DNA from: CAVVUF01 sp963751425
Lineage (GTDB): Bacteria; Chloroflexota; Anaerolineae; Anaerolineales; UBA4823
Assembly (NCBI GenBank): GCA_963751425.1
Contig: CAVVUF010000001.1
Coordinates: 372,001-436,000, forward strand
DNA length: 64,000 bases
Direction: 5' to 3'
Shown: in pieces, positions 55,583 through 64,000 of the stretch
Layout of the letters: every line of letters starts with the position of its first letter
Numbering within the stretch: position 1 is the stretch's first letter
The notes under the pieces: model-generated
Seen by the model: only the letters and a program-made list of their open reading frames with translations
What the model was told of the DNA's origin: nothing
Database searches by the model: none
Position numbers and translations under genes: made by a program

Positions 55583-58500
55583 ATGAAACCTCGCCTGTTA
55601 TTCTCGCCCTCACGCTCCTGGCTTTTGCCTTTCTATTCTCTTGTCTCCGAGCTCAAGGTGCACCGGCGGGGATGGTCTTCTCCCCCGCCGCCTCGCTCCC
55701 CGACCTGGATGTGACCTACATCGAGCGGCAGCCCATGTACTCCGCTTACTGCGTGGATTATCGCTGGGGCGAGGTCCCCGGCATGCCCGGCAAGACCCTA
55801 CCTCTGCCCGGGCACTGAGAACGAGCGCCGCTGGCCCGAGCCCGGTGAGGTGGTCACCTTCACCGCCCACATCACCAACAAGGGCGACCTCGCCAGCCCC
55901 ACCGCCACCTACAACTGGCAGATCGATGGGGCAGTCGTTGGGATGGGCGCACTGCCCGCCCTGGCTCCCGGCGAGACGACCACTGCCGTCTATCACTGGC
56001 CCTGGGCGCACGGGCTGGTAGGAGAGAAGCTGACCGGCACGCACACGGTGGGCTTCAGCGCCGACGCGGCAGGAGCGGTGGCTGAGTCCTTCGAGAGCAA
56101 CAACATGCTGGTCGACCGCACGGACGCCTATTCCTTCCAGATTGTGATAACGCCTCAGATGGTACTGGCCTATAACGAGCCCATCACCACCACCCTGCCC
56201 CGCTCCGCCGAAGATTGGTTCCAAAAGCAGATCCAAGCCATGAACAACGCCCTCAGCAGTGCCATCTACCCTGCCACCCCCTCCGGCGCCGTGACCCAGG
56301 TGCGCATCAACCGCTTCGTGGTAGCGAATGCCTATCCCGAGGGCGACCGCAGCCACGACGGCGGCTGGTTCGTGGACGCAGACTACCGCACCTATTCGGC
56401 GTATTACGATAAAGCCACCGACATCGACTGGGCCTGGATCCACGAGATGAGCCACCAGATGTCGCTCATCGACCACTACATGGGCAATGTCGAGTTCCCC
56501 TTCAACCATGTGCTCAACCGTGAAGGGCTGCGCATGAACATCGGCTTCCACTGGCCAACCACCAATTCGATCATGTTCGGCGGCGACACCTCCCCTTACA
56601 CCGCCCCCTGGGTCTATGACAGCCACACGGCCGGCGGGGCAAAGTCCAACTTCGGCTACCGCAACGGCTTTTACGGCGCATACCAGTTCGATATCCCCCT
56701 GCATAACCGCCTGCGCCTCCTGGATGGCGCCGGTCAGCCGGCCGCAGGTGCGCAGGTCTCGCTTTACCGCAAGCTGAACCTGCCCGGCGTGCCCGCCGAT
56801 GTGGATAATATCCCCGAGATCAGCGGCACCACGGACGCCAATGGTCTGCTGAGCCTGCCGAACCTGCCAGCCAAGGGCGGTGTGTCCACCCCCACCGGGC
56901 ACACGCTGCATGATAATCCCTTCGGCATGGTCGATATCGTGGGCGAGCAGAACCGCTACCTGGTCAAAATTTCCAAAGGCGAGCATGAGGAATTCCAGTG
57001 GCTGGATATCACCCCTTTCAACCTGGCCTACTGGCAGGGGCAAACCGACGACTATACGCACACCTTCAATACCCACCTGCCTGTTGCGGGGGCACCTCAA
57101 GCCCCAAGCCTGGGGGGCAAGGTGCACGGAAATTTCATGACCATTTATTGGGGTGAATACTCCATCCCGGATATCCATTACAACGTGTATTGGATGGGAC
57201 CGCCGGATTTCCGGTATGTCAAGCTCAGCGACGCTCAGATTTTCCCCTGGTACGCCGCCTCTTTCAGCGAAACCGGTTTCTATGTAGTCACTACCCTCGA
57301 CTCGCTGGGCAGGGAGAGCGCCTTCAGCAACCCCGTCTGGCTGCCACGCCTGGAGGCTCCTGCCTCTGTCGTCGTGAAGCCAAACGGTAATATCCTGGTA
57401 CAAGACAGCCTCAACTATTTTAATTTCCCCGAGCTCTCCCCCTCCGGGCGCTGGCTGCATACCCAGCCGGTCACCGAGTTCTCCGCTTACGGCACACGTT
57501 ATTTCACACTGAACCCCGATGGCTGGCTGGTCATCAGTCAGTCCTACAGCGCTCCAGACGATCCGGAGTCTATCCACCTCTACGATCCTCTAACCGAAGC
57601 AGGTTTCCAGATCGGCATTTACGGCGCGGGTGAAGTAAATATTCCCGCTGGGGTAGCCTGGTGGGGGTCGCAAAGCTATTCCGTAACAGGCCCTTATCCC
57701 CTCGACGCAGAGGCACTCTTCCTGGCGCACTTCGACGGCAGCTTCAACGGAGAGCAGGGCGAGGTTGGCAGCGCTACGGGGGTAAGTTTCACCTCGGGCA
57801 AGTATGGGCAGGCAGCCCTCTTCGACGACAACGATGTGCTCACTTTCCCCACCGCCGGAAACCTGGGCCGCACGCAAGGCTCGGTCGAGTTCTGGCTGCG
57901 CCCCGCCTGGAATGGGAACGATAACCAAAACCATACCTTCTTCGAGGTCGGCACGACCTGGGAAAACCGCATCTTGATCACCAAGGATGGTGCCAACAAT
58001 TTACGACTGATCACCTGGGATGCCACGGGCAAGGAATATGGCGTGTACTGTCCGGTCGGCGGTTGGCAGGCGAATGATTGGCATCACATCGCTGCAGCCT
58101 GGAACGAGGCCTGGCTGATGCTGGCGGTGGATGGCGTGCCGTGTAAGATCGAGACCAATGGCGGAGTGCCAGGCAGCCTGGCAGATACGATAGTTGTGGG
58201 TAATTCCTCTCTTTTCCAAAATCAATCCGCCCAGGCAGCCATCGATGAGCTGCGGTTCAGCAGCCTGCCGCGTTTCGGCAATACCCACGCTCTGCGCATA
58301 TTGGCAGCCGATACCGGCCCATCCCAGAACCGCCTCCTGGCCCTGGATGGGCTGGGCAACCTGGTGGCTTCCTTCGGCTCGACCGGCAGCGGTAACGGGC
58401 AGTTCAATGACCCGCGCGGCATCACGGTGGACACAGCAGGGAATGTGCTCGTTGTGGACAGCGGCAACAACCGCGTGCAGGTGCTGGGCTTTGACGGCAG

Positions 58501-58819
58501 CCAGTTCACCTATCTGCGCACGCTGACGGGTAATTTCAACGCCCCAACGGGGGCAGCTGCTTACCACGGCTGGATCGTGGTTGCCGATACGAGCAACAAC
58601 CTGGTCAAGGTCTTCGACCCATCCGGGGCACTGCAGGGTGTTTACACCACGCCAGACAGCCAGGTGCTGGAGGCTGGGGTTCCTTTCCAAGAGCCGCGCG
58701 GTGTGGCAGTGGACAGCCGCGGCGAGATCATCGTCGCTGATACCGGTAATCACCGCGTGGTGCGGATCGCCAACAGCGTCTTGCCGAAGCCTGTTTTCCT
58801 GCCGTTTTTGAAAAAATAA
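55583..58819 (+). pseudogene. Secreted CARDB-metalloprotease-like-LamG-NHL protein, two frame breaks near the 5' end
   Basis: A signal peptide-like frame (ALTLLAFAFLFSC) begins after ATG 55583 and one frame change; a second change near 55795 leads to the 2970-base frame from about 55830 to 58819. The parts are: a CARDB-type adhesion domain (VVTFTAHITNKGDL), a region with the zinc motif HEMSH near 56441 followed by QMSLIDHY, a LamG-like sandwich (57700-58260) and three NHL-type repeats (GNGQFNDPRGITVD, VVADTSNNLVKVF, PRGVAVDSRGEIIVADTGNH). The tail is VFLPFLKK. It is probably a surface protease or adhesin. Zincin activity is inferred from the motif only. Confidence 0.75.
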
Positions 58820-58962
58820 TTTAGGTCAGCCAGTGGACACCAGGAAGAAGGTTTCGCTCCTACCGCCGTTCTCCGTCAGGCTGAACCAGGTCTCACCTGA
58901 AAACTTCATCTACCAGTCGTTAGTGAGGAGGTTCACGATCACTTTGTGGGGCATGATTGGCG

Positions 58963-59259
58963 TTAGACTTGGGCAGCCAACCTCCAAATCTCACACTTGC
59001 CGCCAGATTCCGTGGCATTCTCCCAGCGCAGCCACCATTCCTGAGGAGCGTTCGCCATCATTCCGTTCCAAAATTGTTCATATTCTGCCAGATCCTTGAA
59101 TTCCAGTTCGAGCTCGCCCACGTCGAAAGGTCCAATTTGGGGCAGGTAGATGTGTGCGGGTACCACGAAAGGTGAATATTTTTTCCCCTCCTGGATGATC
59201 GCGATGGCCTCATCCGTGTGCCCGCGCTTAATGATAAAAGTTCTCCGGTCAATGATCAT
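58963..59259 (-). CDS. NIPSNAP/EthD-like small dimeric-barrel protein
   Basis: A 98-residue protein beginning MIIDRRTFIIKRGHTDEAIA, with PAHIYLPQIGPFDVGELELEF and a Trp-rich end (WWLRWENA). The pattern of strand-helix-strand with Gly/Trp matches NIPSNAP or EthD-type ferredoxin-like folds. Function unknown. ATG 59259 follows the upstream stop by three bases, so it is the second gene of a two-gene operon. Confidence 0.6.
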   Translation of the reverse strand: MIIDRRTFIIKRGHTDEAIAIIQEGKKYSPFVVPAHIYLPQIGPFDVGELELEFKDLAEYEQFWNGMMANAPQEWWLRWENATESGGKCEIWRLAAQV

Positions 59260-59262
59260 CTT

Positions 59263-59697
59263 TCACTCCTTGTTGAAAACCAACCTAAACTGCTTGCCTT
59301 CACTCTTCCAGGAAAACTTCAAGCCCACAAATTGGGTTATGGGGAAAAACACCCGGTTGATCTGCTGGACTTCTTGAACGGTAATCCCATCCGGCTTCGT
59401 ATCCTCTTCCGATACCCATTCTAGCACCGCTTCTGCACGAGTTTCATCACCATCCAGAGAGATCAGCTTTGCCCCGCAAGAAACCCAATTGGCTGCCGCA
59501 CCATGAGCAACCTCCAGCGCTCCTTTTCCTTTCAATTCTTCCCATCCAGGTGCATAATACTTACCCACAAAATCAATCCAATCCTCAACACTCAAACCTT
59601 TCGATTTCATGTAGAGAAAGGTCGTATACCAAAGCCCGCCAGCATTGCCAACTGCATGATCGAATATTTCTTTCCGGGTAAATTTTACCTTGGTCAT
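59263..59697 (-). CDS. Conserved protein of unknown function
   Basis: A 144-residue protein (MTKVKFTRKEIFDHAVGNAG start) with ribosome site AAGGAGG six bases before ATG 59697. The middle part shows GALEVAHGAAANWVSCGAKLISLDGDE and a later VLEWVSEEDT, which together suggest an L-2-amino-thiazoline hydrolase- or SRPBCC-like binding fold; neither can be confirmed. It is cotranscribed with the NIPSNAP-like gene. An earlier in-frame TTG/ATG at 59733 lacks a site. Confidence 0.55.
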   Translation of the reverse strand: MTKVKFTRKEIFDHAVGNAGGLWYTTFLYMKSKGLSVEDWIDFVGKYYAPGWEELKGKGALEVAHGAAANWVSCGAKLISLDGDETRAEAVLEWVSEEDTKPDGITVQEVQQINRVFFPITQFVGLKFSWKSEGKQFRLVFNKE

Positions 59698-59933
59698 CTT
59701 GCCTCCTTTCAGCGAGGACCATCGCTGTTTCATTGATCAGAATAGCACAAGACCATCAAGGAATTATCAAGAGAATTGCCCAAGCAACGAAACCGTATCA
59801 GACCGCAATTACTTTGCGGCTTTCGAGAGAAAACCGTGCGTGTGTTTGGTGTATTTCGGGGTTGTGATCATGGGTGTACAATTAATCCATCCAATCTGAG
59901 TCCATCTATAAAAAAGGGGTCAGTTAATCAATA

Positions 59934-59945
59934 GCGAATATTCGC
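59934..59945. promoter_or_regulatory. Twelve-base perfect palindrome upstream of the pentapeptide-DinB gene
   Basis: GCGAATATTCGC is fully self-complementary and lies 48 bases before ATG 59993. It may be an operator for a dimeric repressor. No such regulator lies next to it, so the call is tentative. Confidence 0.35.
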
Positions 59946-59992
59946 GTAGAAATGTTCCCATCTCAGATTAGCAGTTTCTTTAGGAGTCTCTC

Positions 59993-60739
59993 ATGCCCGA
60001 AATTTTCGAAAACCAGAACCTCGGCGAAGCCTTCTTCCACAACGTCAACCTGCATAACGCCCGCTTTGAAGATGTCAACCTCTCCGGCGCCGCCATCCGC
60101 AACGCCAACCTGGAGAATTTTTCCATCGAAGATGCCTATATCAAAGGCCTGAAAATCTTCGGCTTCGATATCTACCAGCTCCTTTCGGATGAGCTCGACC
60201 GCCGTGACCCGGAGCGCGTGCATTTGCGCATGACCGACCGTTACAACCCCGAAAATGTCCGCCTCGTCATGCAGCGCCTCGATGAATTCCGGCAAGCCTT
60301 CCGCCAGGCACTCCTTGCCACCGATCCAGCCCTGCTCGCCACCCGCCCAGCTCCGGGCGAGTGGTCGGTGGTCGAAGTCGTTCGCCATCTCCTTTACGCC
60401 GAAGATCTCTTCCTCAACCGGCGCATCCTGGGCAACGCGGTACCCTGGAACCCGCTGGGGCTGCTGCCTGACTTTCTAACGGATGACCCTGCTTATGCCG
60501 GTGTGGGCAGCGAGCCAATTGAGGACATTGTAAAGATCCTGGCAGCCTGGGAGGCCATTCACGCCCACATGATTGATTTCGTTGCCTCCGTGACCGAGGC
60601 TGTGCTGCGCAGCCCCCTGCGCGACCTGGCCTACGGCAATGGGACTGTGGGCGATGTGCTGCAGGGCATGGCGCATCACGACCTGGACCACGTCCGCCAG
60701 GCAGAAGAAACGCTCAAATTATTACGATCAAAGAAATAA
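59993..60739 (+). CDS. Pentapeptide-repeat / DinB-like fusion protein
   Basis: A 248-residue protein. The first 55 residues carry pentapeptide-type repeats (ENQNLGEAFFHNVNLHNARF, EDVNLSGAAIRNANLENFSI), and from about residue 85 the chain is a DinB_2 domain: PGEWSVVEVVRHLLYAEDLF near residues 120-140, and MAHHDLDHVRQAEE near 222-235, which together hold three His that could bind a metal. The combination may tether a DinB-like enzyme through a beta-helical repeat. AGGAG lies seven bases before ATG 59993. Confidence 0.75.
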   Translation: MPEIFENQNLGEAFFHNVNLHNARFEDVNLSGAAIRNANLENFSIEDAYIKGLKIFGFDIYQLLSDELDRRDPERVHLRMTDRYNPENVRLVMQRLDEFRQAFRQALLATDPALLATRPAPGEWSVVEVVRHLLYAEDLFLNRRILGNAVPWNPLGLLPDFLTDDPAYAGVGSEPIEDIVKILAAWEAIHAHMIDFVASVTEAVLRSPLRDLAYGNGTVGDVLQGMAHHDLDHVRQAEETLKLLRSKK

Positions 60740-61017
60740 GAAAAAGCTTGTAAAGCCGCCAAAACCAAATTGGATTCATATAAGCACATCAACCCGCTTA
60801 GGCGCAATCCGGTAATGCGTAAAAAGGGTCGGCGATGAGCACATCTGGTTCGTGTATTTCGTGGATGCCTCTCTGGGTGTAAAATAAATGCGTTAAACAA
60901 CGATCGGTATTCAACAGGCAGCCGGTGGTAAGAAATCCGCCTTTTCACTTTTTCTGCTTTTTCTGTGTACATCTTTTTTTCTAATCCGCAAACATCTTTT
61001 CCCACAGGAGTCCATCT

Positions 61018-61815
61018 ATGAAAATCTACATCTCAGCCGACATTGAAGGCATCACCGGCGTCACCCATTGGGACGAAACCGACCTGAATAATGCTGCCTG
61101 CCAGCCCTGTCGCCAGCAGATGACCGCCGAGGTGGCAGCCGCCTGCCAGGGAGCGCTGCAAGCCGGCGCCAAGGAGATTTGGGTTAAAGACGCCCACGAC
61201 ACCGGGCGCAACCTCATCGCCGCTGACCTGCCTCAGCAGGCCAAGCTGCTGCGCGGCTGGAGTGGTCACCCCTTCAGCATGCTGGAGTCGCTCGATGAAT
61301 CCTTCCAGGCCCTGGCGCTGATCGGCTACCATTCGCGGGCTGGTTCTGGGGCCAGTCCATTGGCCCACACCATGTCCGGCTCCATGACTTACATCAAGAT
61401 CAACGACCGCTTCGCCTCCGAGTTCTTGATTGCGGCTTACACTGCTGCCCTGGTCAAGGTGCCGCTGGTGCTGGTCTCGGGCGACGAAGGGTTGTGCCTG
61501 GAAGTCTTTGAATTCCATCCTGAGATTCGCACGGCAGTAGTGAAATCGGGCATCGGCGACAGCACGGTCAGCATCCACCCGGCGGCAGCGGTCGAGCGCA
61601 TCAAGCAGGGCATGCACCGGGCACTGCAAGCGGACCTGTCGCGCTGCCTCATCCCCCTCCCCAAGCATTTCCGCTTTGAGGTGCGCTTCCGCCGCCATCC
61701 CGATGCCTACAGAGCCAGCTTCTACCCCGAGGCGCAGAAGGTGGATGACCACACCATCGCCTACGAAAACGACAGCTTCTTCGAAATTTTGCGCTTTATG
61801 ATGTTCGCTACATAG
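61018..61815 (+). CDS. M55-family D-aminopeptidase (DppA-like)
   Basis: A 265-residue zinc aminopeptidase. The DppA metal site is intact: SADIEGITGV (Asp and Glu near residues 8 and 10), VKDAHDTGRN (Asp/His near 60-64), LIGYHSRAG (His near 104) and FASEFL (Glu near 133). DppA cleaves D-aminoacyl dipeptides, which derive from peptidoglycan. A tandem TTTTTCTG word repeat lies upstream of its ribosome site (CAGGAG) and ATG 61018. The Mo-hydroxylase operon starts 71 bases downstream, so the two may be co-regulated. Confidence 0.83.
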   Translation: MKIYISADIEGITGVTHWDETDLNNAACQPCRQQMTAEVAAACQGALQAGAKEIWVKDAHDTGRNLIAADLPQQAKLLRGWSGHPFSMLESLDESFQALALIGYHSRAGSGASPLAHTMSGSMTYIKINDRFASEFLIAAYTAALVKVPLVLVSGDEGLCLEVFEFHPEIRTAVVKSGIGDSTVSIHPAAAVERIKQGMHRALQADLSRCLIPLPKHFRFEVRFRRHPDAYRASFYPEAQKVDDHTIAYENDSFFEILRFMMFAT

Positions 61816-61886
61816 ACATTTAGAATAGAAATTTTTCGTGTGTCGCGTGTATTTCGTTGTTTTCAGGTCCGAAAACGAGGTGCCCT

Positions 61887-62816
61887 ATGCAAGCTTTTGA
61901 CTACATTGCCGCCAGCAGCCTTGACCAGGCGATCGGTCTCCTCCACCAGCACGGTGAAAATGCCCGCCCGCTCAGCGGCGGCACCGACCTGGTTATGCAG
62001 CTGCGCAGCGGGCAGCGCCGGGTGAAGCTGCTGGTAGACCTCAAAAAAGTCCCCGAAGTCAACCAGCTCATCTATGATCCACTCCAGGGGCTGTCCATCG
62101 GCGCAGCCGTATCCTGCGTGCGGCTGTGCAGCGACCCGGCTCTCAACGAGTACTATCCTGGTTTGTTGGAGGCTGTCTCGCTCATCGGCGGGACGCAGAT
62201 CCAGTCGCGCGCCACGCTGGGCGGCAACCTGTGCAACGCCTCGCCTGCCGCTGACAGCCTCCCCGCCCTGATCGTGCATGCGGCGACCTGCCTCATCGCT
62301 GGGCCGGCGGGCGACCGGCGCGTGAAGATCGAAGATTTCTGCACTGCCCCCGGGAAGACCGTTCTGCAGCGGGGAGAGCTGCTGGTCTCGCTGCTCCTGC
62401 CGCCTCCCCAGCCGCACAGCGCGGCGGCTTACCTGCGCTTTACCCCGCGCAGTGAGATGGATATCGCTGTGGTCGGCGCCGCGGCTTCCCTGACCCTGAG
62501 GGAAGATGGCGGCCGTGATCACGGTGGTCATGATTATGGCTTAAAGATCGAGTCAGCCCGCATCGCCCTGGGGGCCGTCGCCCCTACCCCCTTGTTTGTG
62601 CCCGAAGCGGGAGAGTACCTCGTGGGCAAGCCCGCCTCCCCAGAATTTTTCGAAGAAGCTGCCCGCTTTGCCCAGGCTTCCGCCCGCCCGATCAGCGACC
62701 TGCGCGGCACAAGCTCCTTCCGCAAGCATCTCTGCGCCGTGCTCGTGCGCCGCGCCCTCGCCCGTGCTTTCGAACGAGCGAATATCATTCCGAGCGAAGC
62801 CAGGAATCCCAATTGA
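61887..62816 (+). CDS. Molybdenum hydroxylase FAD-binding subunit (CoxM/XdhB type)
   Basis: A 309-residue flavoprotein subunit. FAD sites are ENARPLSGGTDLV near residues 26-38 and TQIQSRATLGGNLCNASPAA near 107-126. It passes electrons between the 2Fe-2S subunit and the acceptor. The C-terminal residues IIPSEARNPN and the stop codon are supplied by a dispersed GTCATTCCGAGC-type repeat (62784-62808), so the native end was replaced. ATG 61887 has GAGG ten bases upstream. The start at 61857 is unlikely (overlaps the word repeat). Confidence 0.85.
   Translation: MQAFDYIAASSLDQAIGLLHQHGENARPLSGGTDLVMQLRSGQRRVKLLVDLKKVPEVNQLIYDPLQGLSIGAAVSCVRLCSDPALNEYYPGLLEAVSLIGGTQIQSRATLGGNLCNASPAADSLPALIVHAATCLIAGPAGDRRVKIEDFCTAPGKTVLQRGELLVSLLLPPPQPHSAAAYLRFTPRSEMDIAVVGAAASLTLREDGGRDHGGHDYGLKIESARIALGAVAPTPLFVPEAGEYLVGKPASPEFFEEAARFAQASARPISDLRGTSSFRKHLCAVLVRRALARAFERANIIPSEARNPN
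62784..62808 (+). repeat. Dispersed CATTCCGAGCGAAGC repeat at the end of the FAD subunit gene
   Basis: ATCATTCCGAGCGAAGCCAG followed by GAATC belongs to the same family as copies near 12373, 28319, 42715 and 54672. Here it lies within the coding frame and contributes the last ten codons. Confidence 0.6.
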
Positions 62817-62899
62817 TATTCCCCTTCCCTGGTTATTCCCAAATAACCCGTGTTATCCGTGTTCATCCGTGAGCCTCATTCGACCATATCGGAGTCCCC

Positions 62900-63388
62900 A
62901 TGACCATGAAAACCCTCGTCCACGCCACCCTCAACGGAAACCCAACCGCCTTCTCTTGTGAGCCCAGGCAGAGCCTGCTGGAAGTTTTACGCGAGGGGCT
63001 GGGCCTCACCGGCACGAAAATCGCCTGCAACAGCGGCAACTGCGGGGCTTGCACGGTGCTCCTGGATGGCTTACCGGTCAATGCCTGCCTGGTCCTGGCA
63101 GTCGAGATCGAAGGCAAGTCTGTAACCACCATCGAGGGCATCTCGTCCGACAGCAGGCGGCGCATCTTGCAAGAGAAATTCGTGGAACACACCGCTCTGC
63201 AGTGCGGTATCTGCACGCCCGGCTTCATCGTATCTGCCAGCGCGCTGCTCGACCGCCATCCCGACCCAACCGAAGAACAGATCAGGCGCTGGCTGGCAGG
63301 CAACCTGTGCCGCTGCACAGGATACGTGAATATCGTGCGTGCCGTACAGGACGCAGCTGTAAGCATATCAAAGGTTCAAAGATCTTAA
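62900..63388 (+). CDS. Molybdenum hydroxylase 2Fe-2S subunit (CoxS/XdhC type)
   Basis: A 162-residue iron-sulfur subunit with both [2Fe-2S] sites. The plant-ferredoxin-type cluster is at residues 43-65 (IACNSGNCGACTVLL, with a fourth Cys in NACLV), and the C-terminal four-helix cluster has QCGICTPGF and NLCRCTGY near residues 102-142. It relays electrons from the Mo site to the FAD subunit. ATG 62900 has GGAG six bases upstream. A CCGTG word repeat tract lies between it and the FAD subunit gene. Confidence 0.88.
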   Translation: MTMKTLVHATLNGNPTAFSCEPRQSLLEVLREGLGLTGTKIACNSGNCGACTVLLDGLPVNACLVLAVEIEGKSVTTIEGISSDSRRRILQEKFVEHTALQCGICTPGFIVSASALLDRHPDPTEEQIRRWLAGNLCRCTGYVNIVRAVQDAAVSISKVQRS

Positions 63389-63416
63389 CACGGTGAAGCT
63401 TTTCTAAGGAGCAGCC

Positions 63417-64000
63417 ATGCAAACAAATCCAACCCAGCCCTCCTTCCAGGTCCTCGGCAGCAGCCCAGTCCGCCCTGGCGATGCCGATAAAGCCAGCGGC
63501 CAGGCACTCTTCGGCGTGGATGTGCGCCTGCCCGGCATGCTCTACGGGGCGGTGCTGCGCAGCCCGCACGCCCATGCCCGCCTCATCTCCATCGATTCCA
63601 CCCAGGCACAAGCCCTGGAGGGCGTCAAAGCCGTCATCACGGCCGCGGACCTGCCGGAGCCTGTCTCCTCCCAGGGAGAGAACCGCTCGCTTAATTTGAA
63701 CACCCTGGCGCGCCACAAAGCCCTGTATTACGGACACGCCGTTGCCGCCGTGGCAGCCACCAGCGAGCAGATTGCCCTGGAGGCCCTGGAGCTGATCCGG
63801 GTGGAGTACGAAATTCTCCCGCCCGTCCTGGAGGTCGAGCAAGCCCTGCTGGCAGGCGCACCCCTCCTGCATGCCAGCCTGCAAGAAGATGAGAAAGCGC
63901 CGCCCACCAACCTGGCCAGCCAGATGAAGCTCCAGCGCGGCGATGTTCAGGCAGGCTTTGCCCAAGCGGCGATCATCGTCGAGAGGCAGTTCCACACCGC
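63417..64000 (+). CDS. Molybdenum hydroxylase large (Mo-binding) subunit, 3'-truncated by the window
   Basis: The open frame from ATG 63417 runs off the window without a stop and gives the first 194 residues of a CoxL/XdhA-type protein. It reads VLGSSPVRPGDADKASGQ, GMLYGAVLRSPHAHARLISID and YYGHAVAAVAATSEQIALEA, all characteristic of the aldehyde oxidase/xanthine dehydrogenase N-terminal domain. The catalytic Mo-site Glu and the cofactor loops lie beyond the end. TAAGGAG is seven bases before ATG. It completes the FAD, Fe-S, Mo gene order; the substrate cannot be inferred from this part. Confidence 0.85.
   Translation, partial: MQTNPTQPSFQVLGSSPVRPGDADKASGQALFGVDVRLPGMLYGAVLRSPHAHARLISIDSTQAQALEGVKAVITAADLPEPVSSQGENRSLNLNTLARHKALYYGHAVAAVAATSEQIALEALELIRVEYEILPPVLEVEQALLAGAPLLHASLQEDEKAPPTNLASQMKLQRGDVQAGFAQAAIIVERQFHT

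Noticed and set aside
55610..57577. A minus-strand open frame of about 655 codons opposite the secreted protease-like gene
   Set aside because: The sense frame has domains, a signal peptide and a stop context; the antisense frame lacks a ribosome site and has low-complexity Gly/Val/His composition typical of antisense of GC-rich genes.
1..64000. CRISPR arrays, transposase genes, phage genes or rRNA
   Set aside because: No regularly spaced direct repeats, no transposase or integrase motifs and no rRNA sequence were found in either strand.

Overview
The window looks like a chromosomal piece of a Chloroflexota bacterium, most likely class Anaerolineae. The grounds are the mix of genes: three large SARP/BTAD-type STAND regulators, secreted proteins built from DUF11, NHL and LamG domains, lipoproteins with Thr/Pro-rich linkers, Tat-exported solute-binding proteins, ChbG, DUF3179 and DUF4352 families, and moderately high GC. 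No rRNA is present to confirm this. The taxon is an inference.

Layout. 1-12.1 kb: mostly plus-strand small-molecule and housekeeping enzymes (TPR protein, two GNATs, methyltransferase, epimerase, phosphodiester glycosidase, alpha/beta hydrolase plus TIM-barrel isomerase, hemerythrin, DUF3179, APH-like kinase, cupin, VOC protein, M28 peptidase). 12.2-20.8 kb: secreted beta-propeller protein, SnoaL-like protein, membrane protein, DUF4352 lipoprotein and SARP regulator 1, divergent from a small secreted protein. 20.9-27.1 kb: orphan Tat solute-binding protein, tRNA-Gly(CCC) with decayed copies and terminators, and a 1062-residue DUF11 surface protein. 27.1-35.3 kb: URO-D-like methyltransferase, DinB protein and a tightly packed operon LysE-ChbG-membrane MutS-methyltransferase-hydrolase, then a saccharopine-dehydrogenase-like gene. 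35.3-40.4 kb (minus): solute-binding protein, M24 creatinase-like protein and URO-D protein, all heavily frameshifted. 40.5-46.5 kb: nitrilase-fold lipoprotein, ABM-like protein, small secreted protein, SARP regulator 2. 46.5-54.6 kb: enolase-superfamily dehydratase, then a 6.9-kb segment (hydrolase, rhodanese, three small beta-rich proteins, SARP regulator 3) bounded by a 70-bp direct repeat of the dehydratase 3' end. 54.8-64 kb: Phd/VapC toxin-antitoxin, secreted HEMSH metalloprotease-like protein, two small dimeric-barrel-type genes, pentapeptide-DinB fusion, M55 D-aminopeptidase and a molybdenum hydroxylase operon running off the end.

How it fits together. Much of the window suggests scavenging of peptides, amides and sugars (binding proteins, M28, M24, M55, ChbG, dehydratase, Mo-hydroxylase) with secreted adhesive or repeat proteins under SARP-STAND control. 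The binding proteins lack permease and ATPase genes here, so they probably use components encoded elsewhere.

A caution. About a dozen genes need one to six frame corrections to read as whole proteins, often at short homopolymers, while the protein sequence on both sides stays well conserved. That pattern fits uncorrected sequencing or assembly indels at least as well as real gene decay. Genes marked 'pseudogene' below should be read that way. The most interesting sequence-level observations are the 70-bp direct repeat, the tRNA-Gly/terminator repeat module, the shared C-terminal FLPF-KK tail of two unrelated surface proteins, a family of tandem 'word' repeats placed before start codons, and a dispersed repeat that supplies the last codons and stop of one gene.
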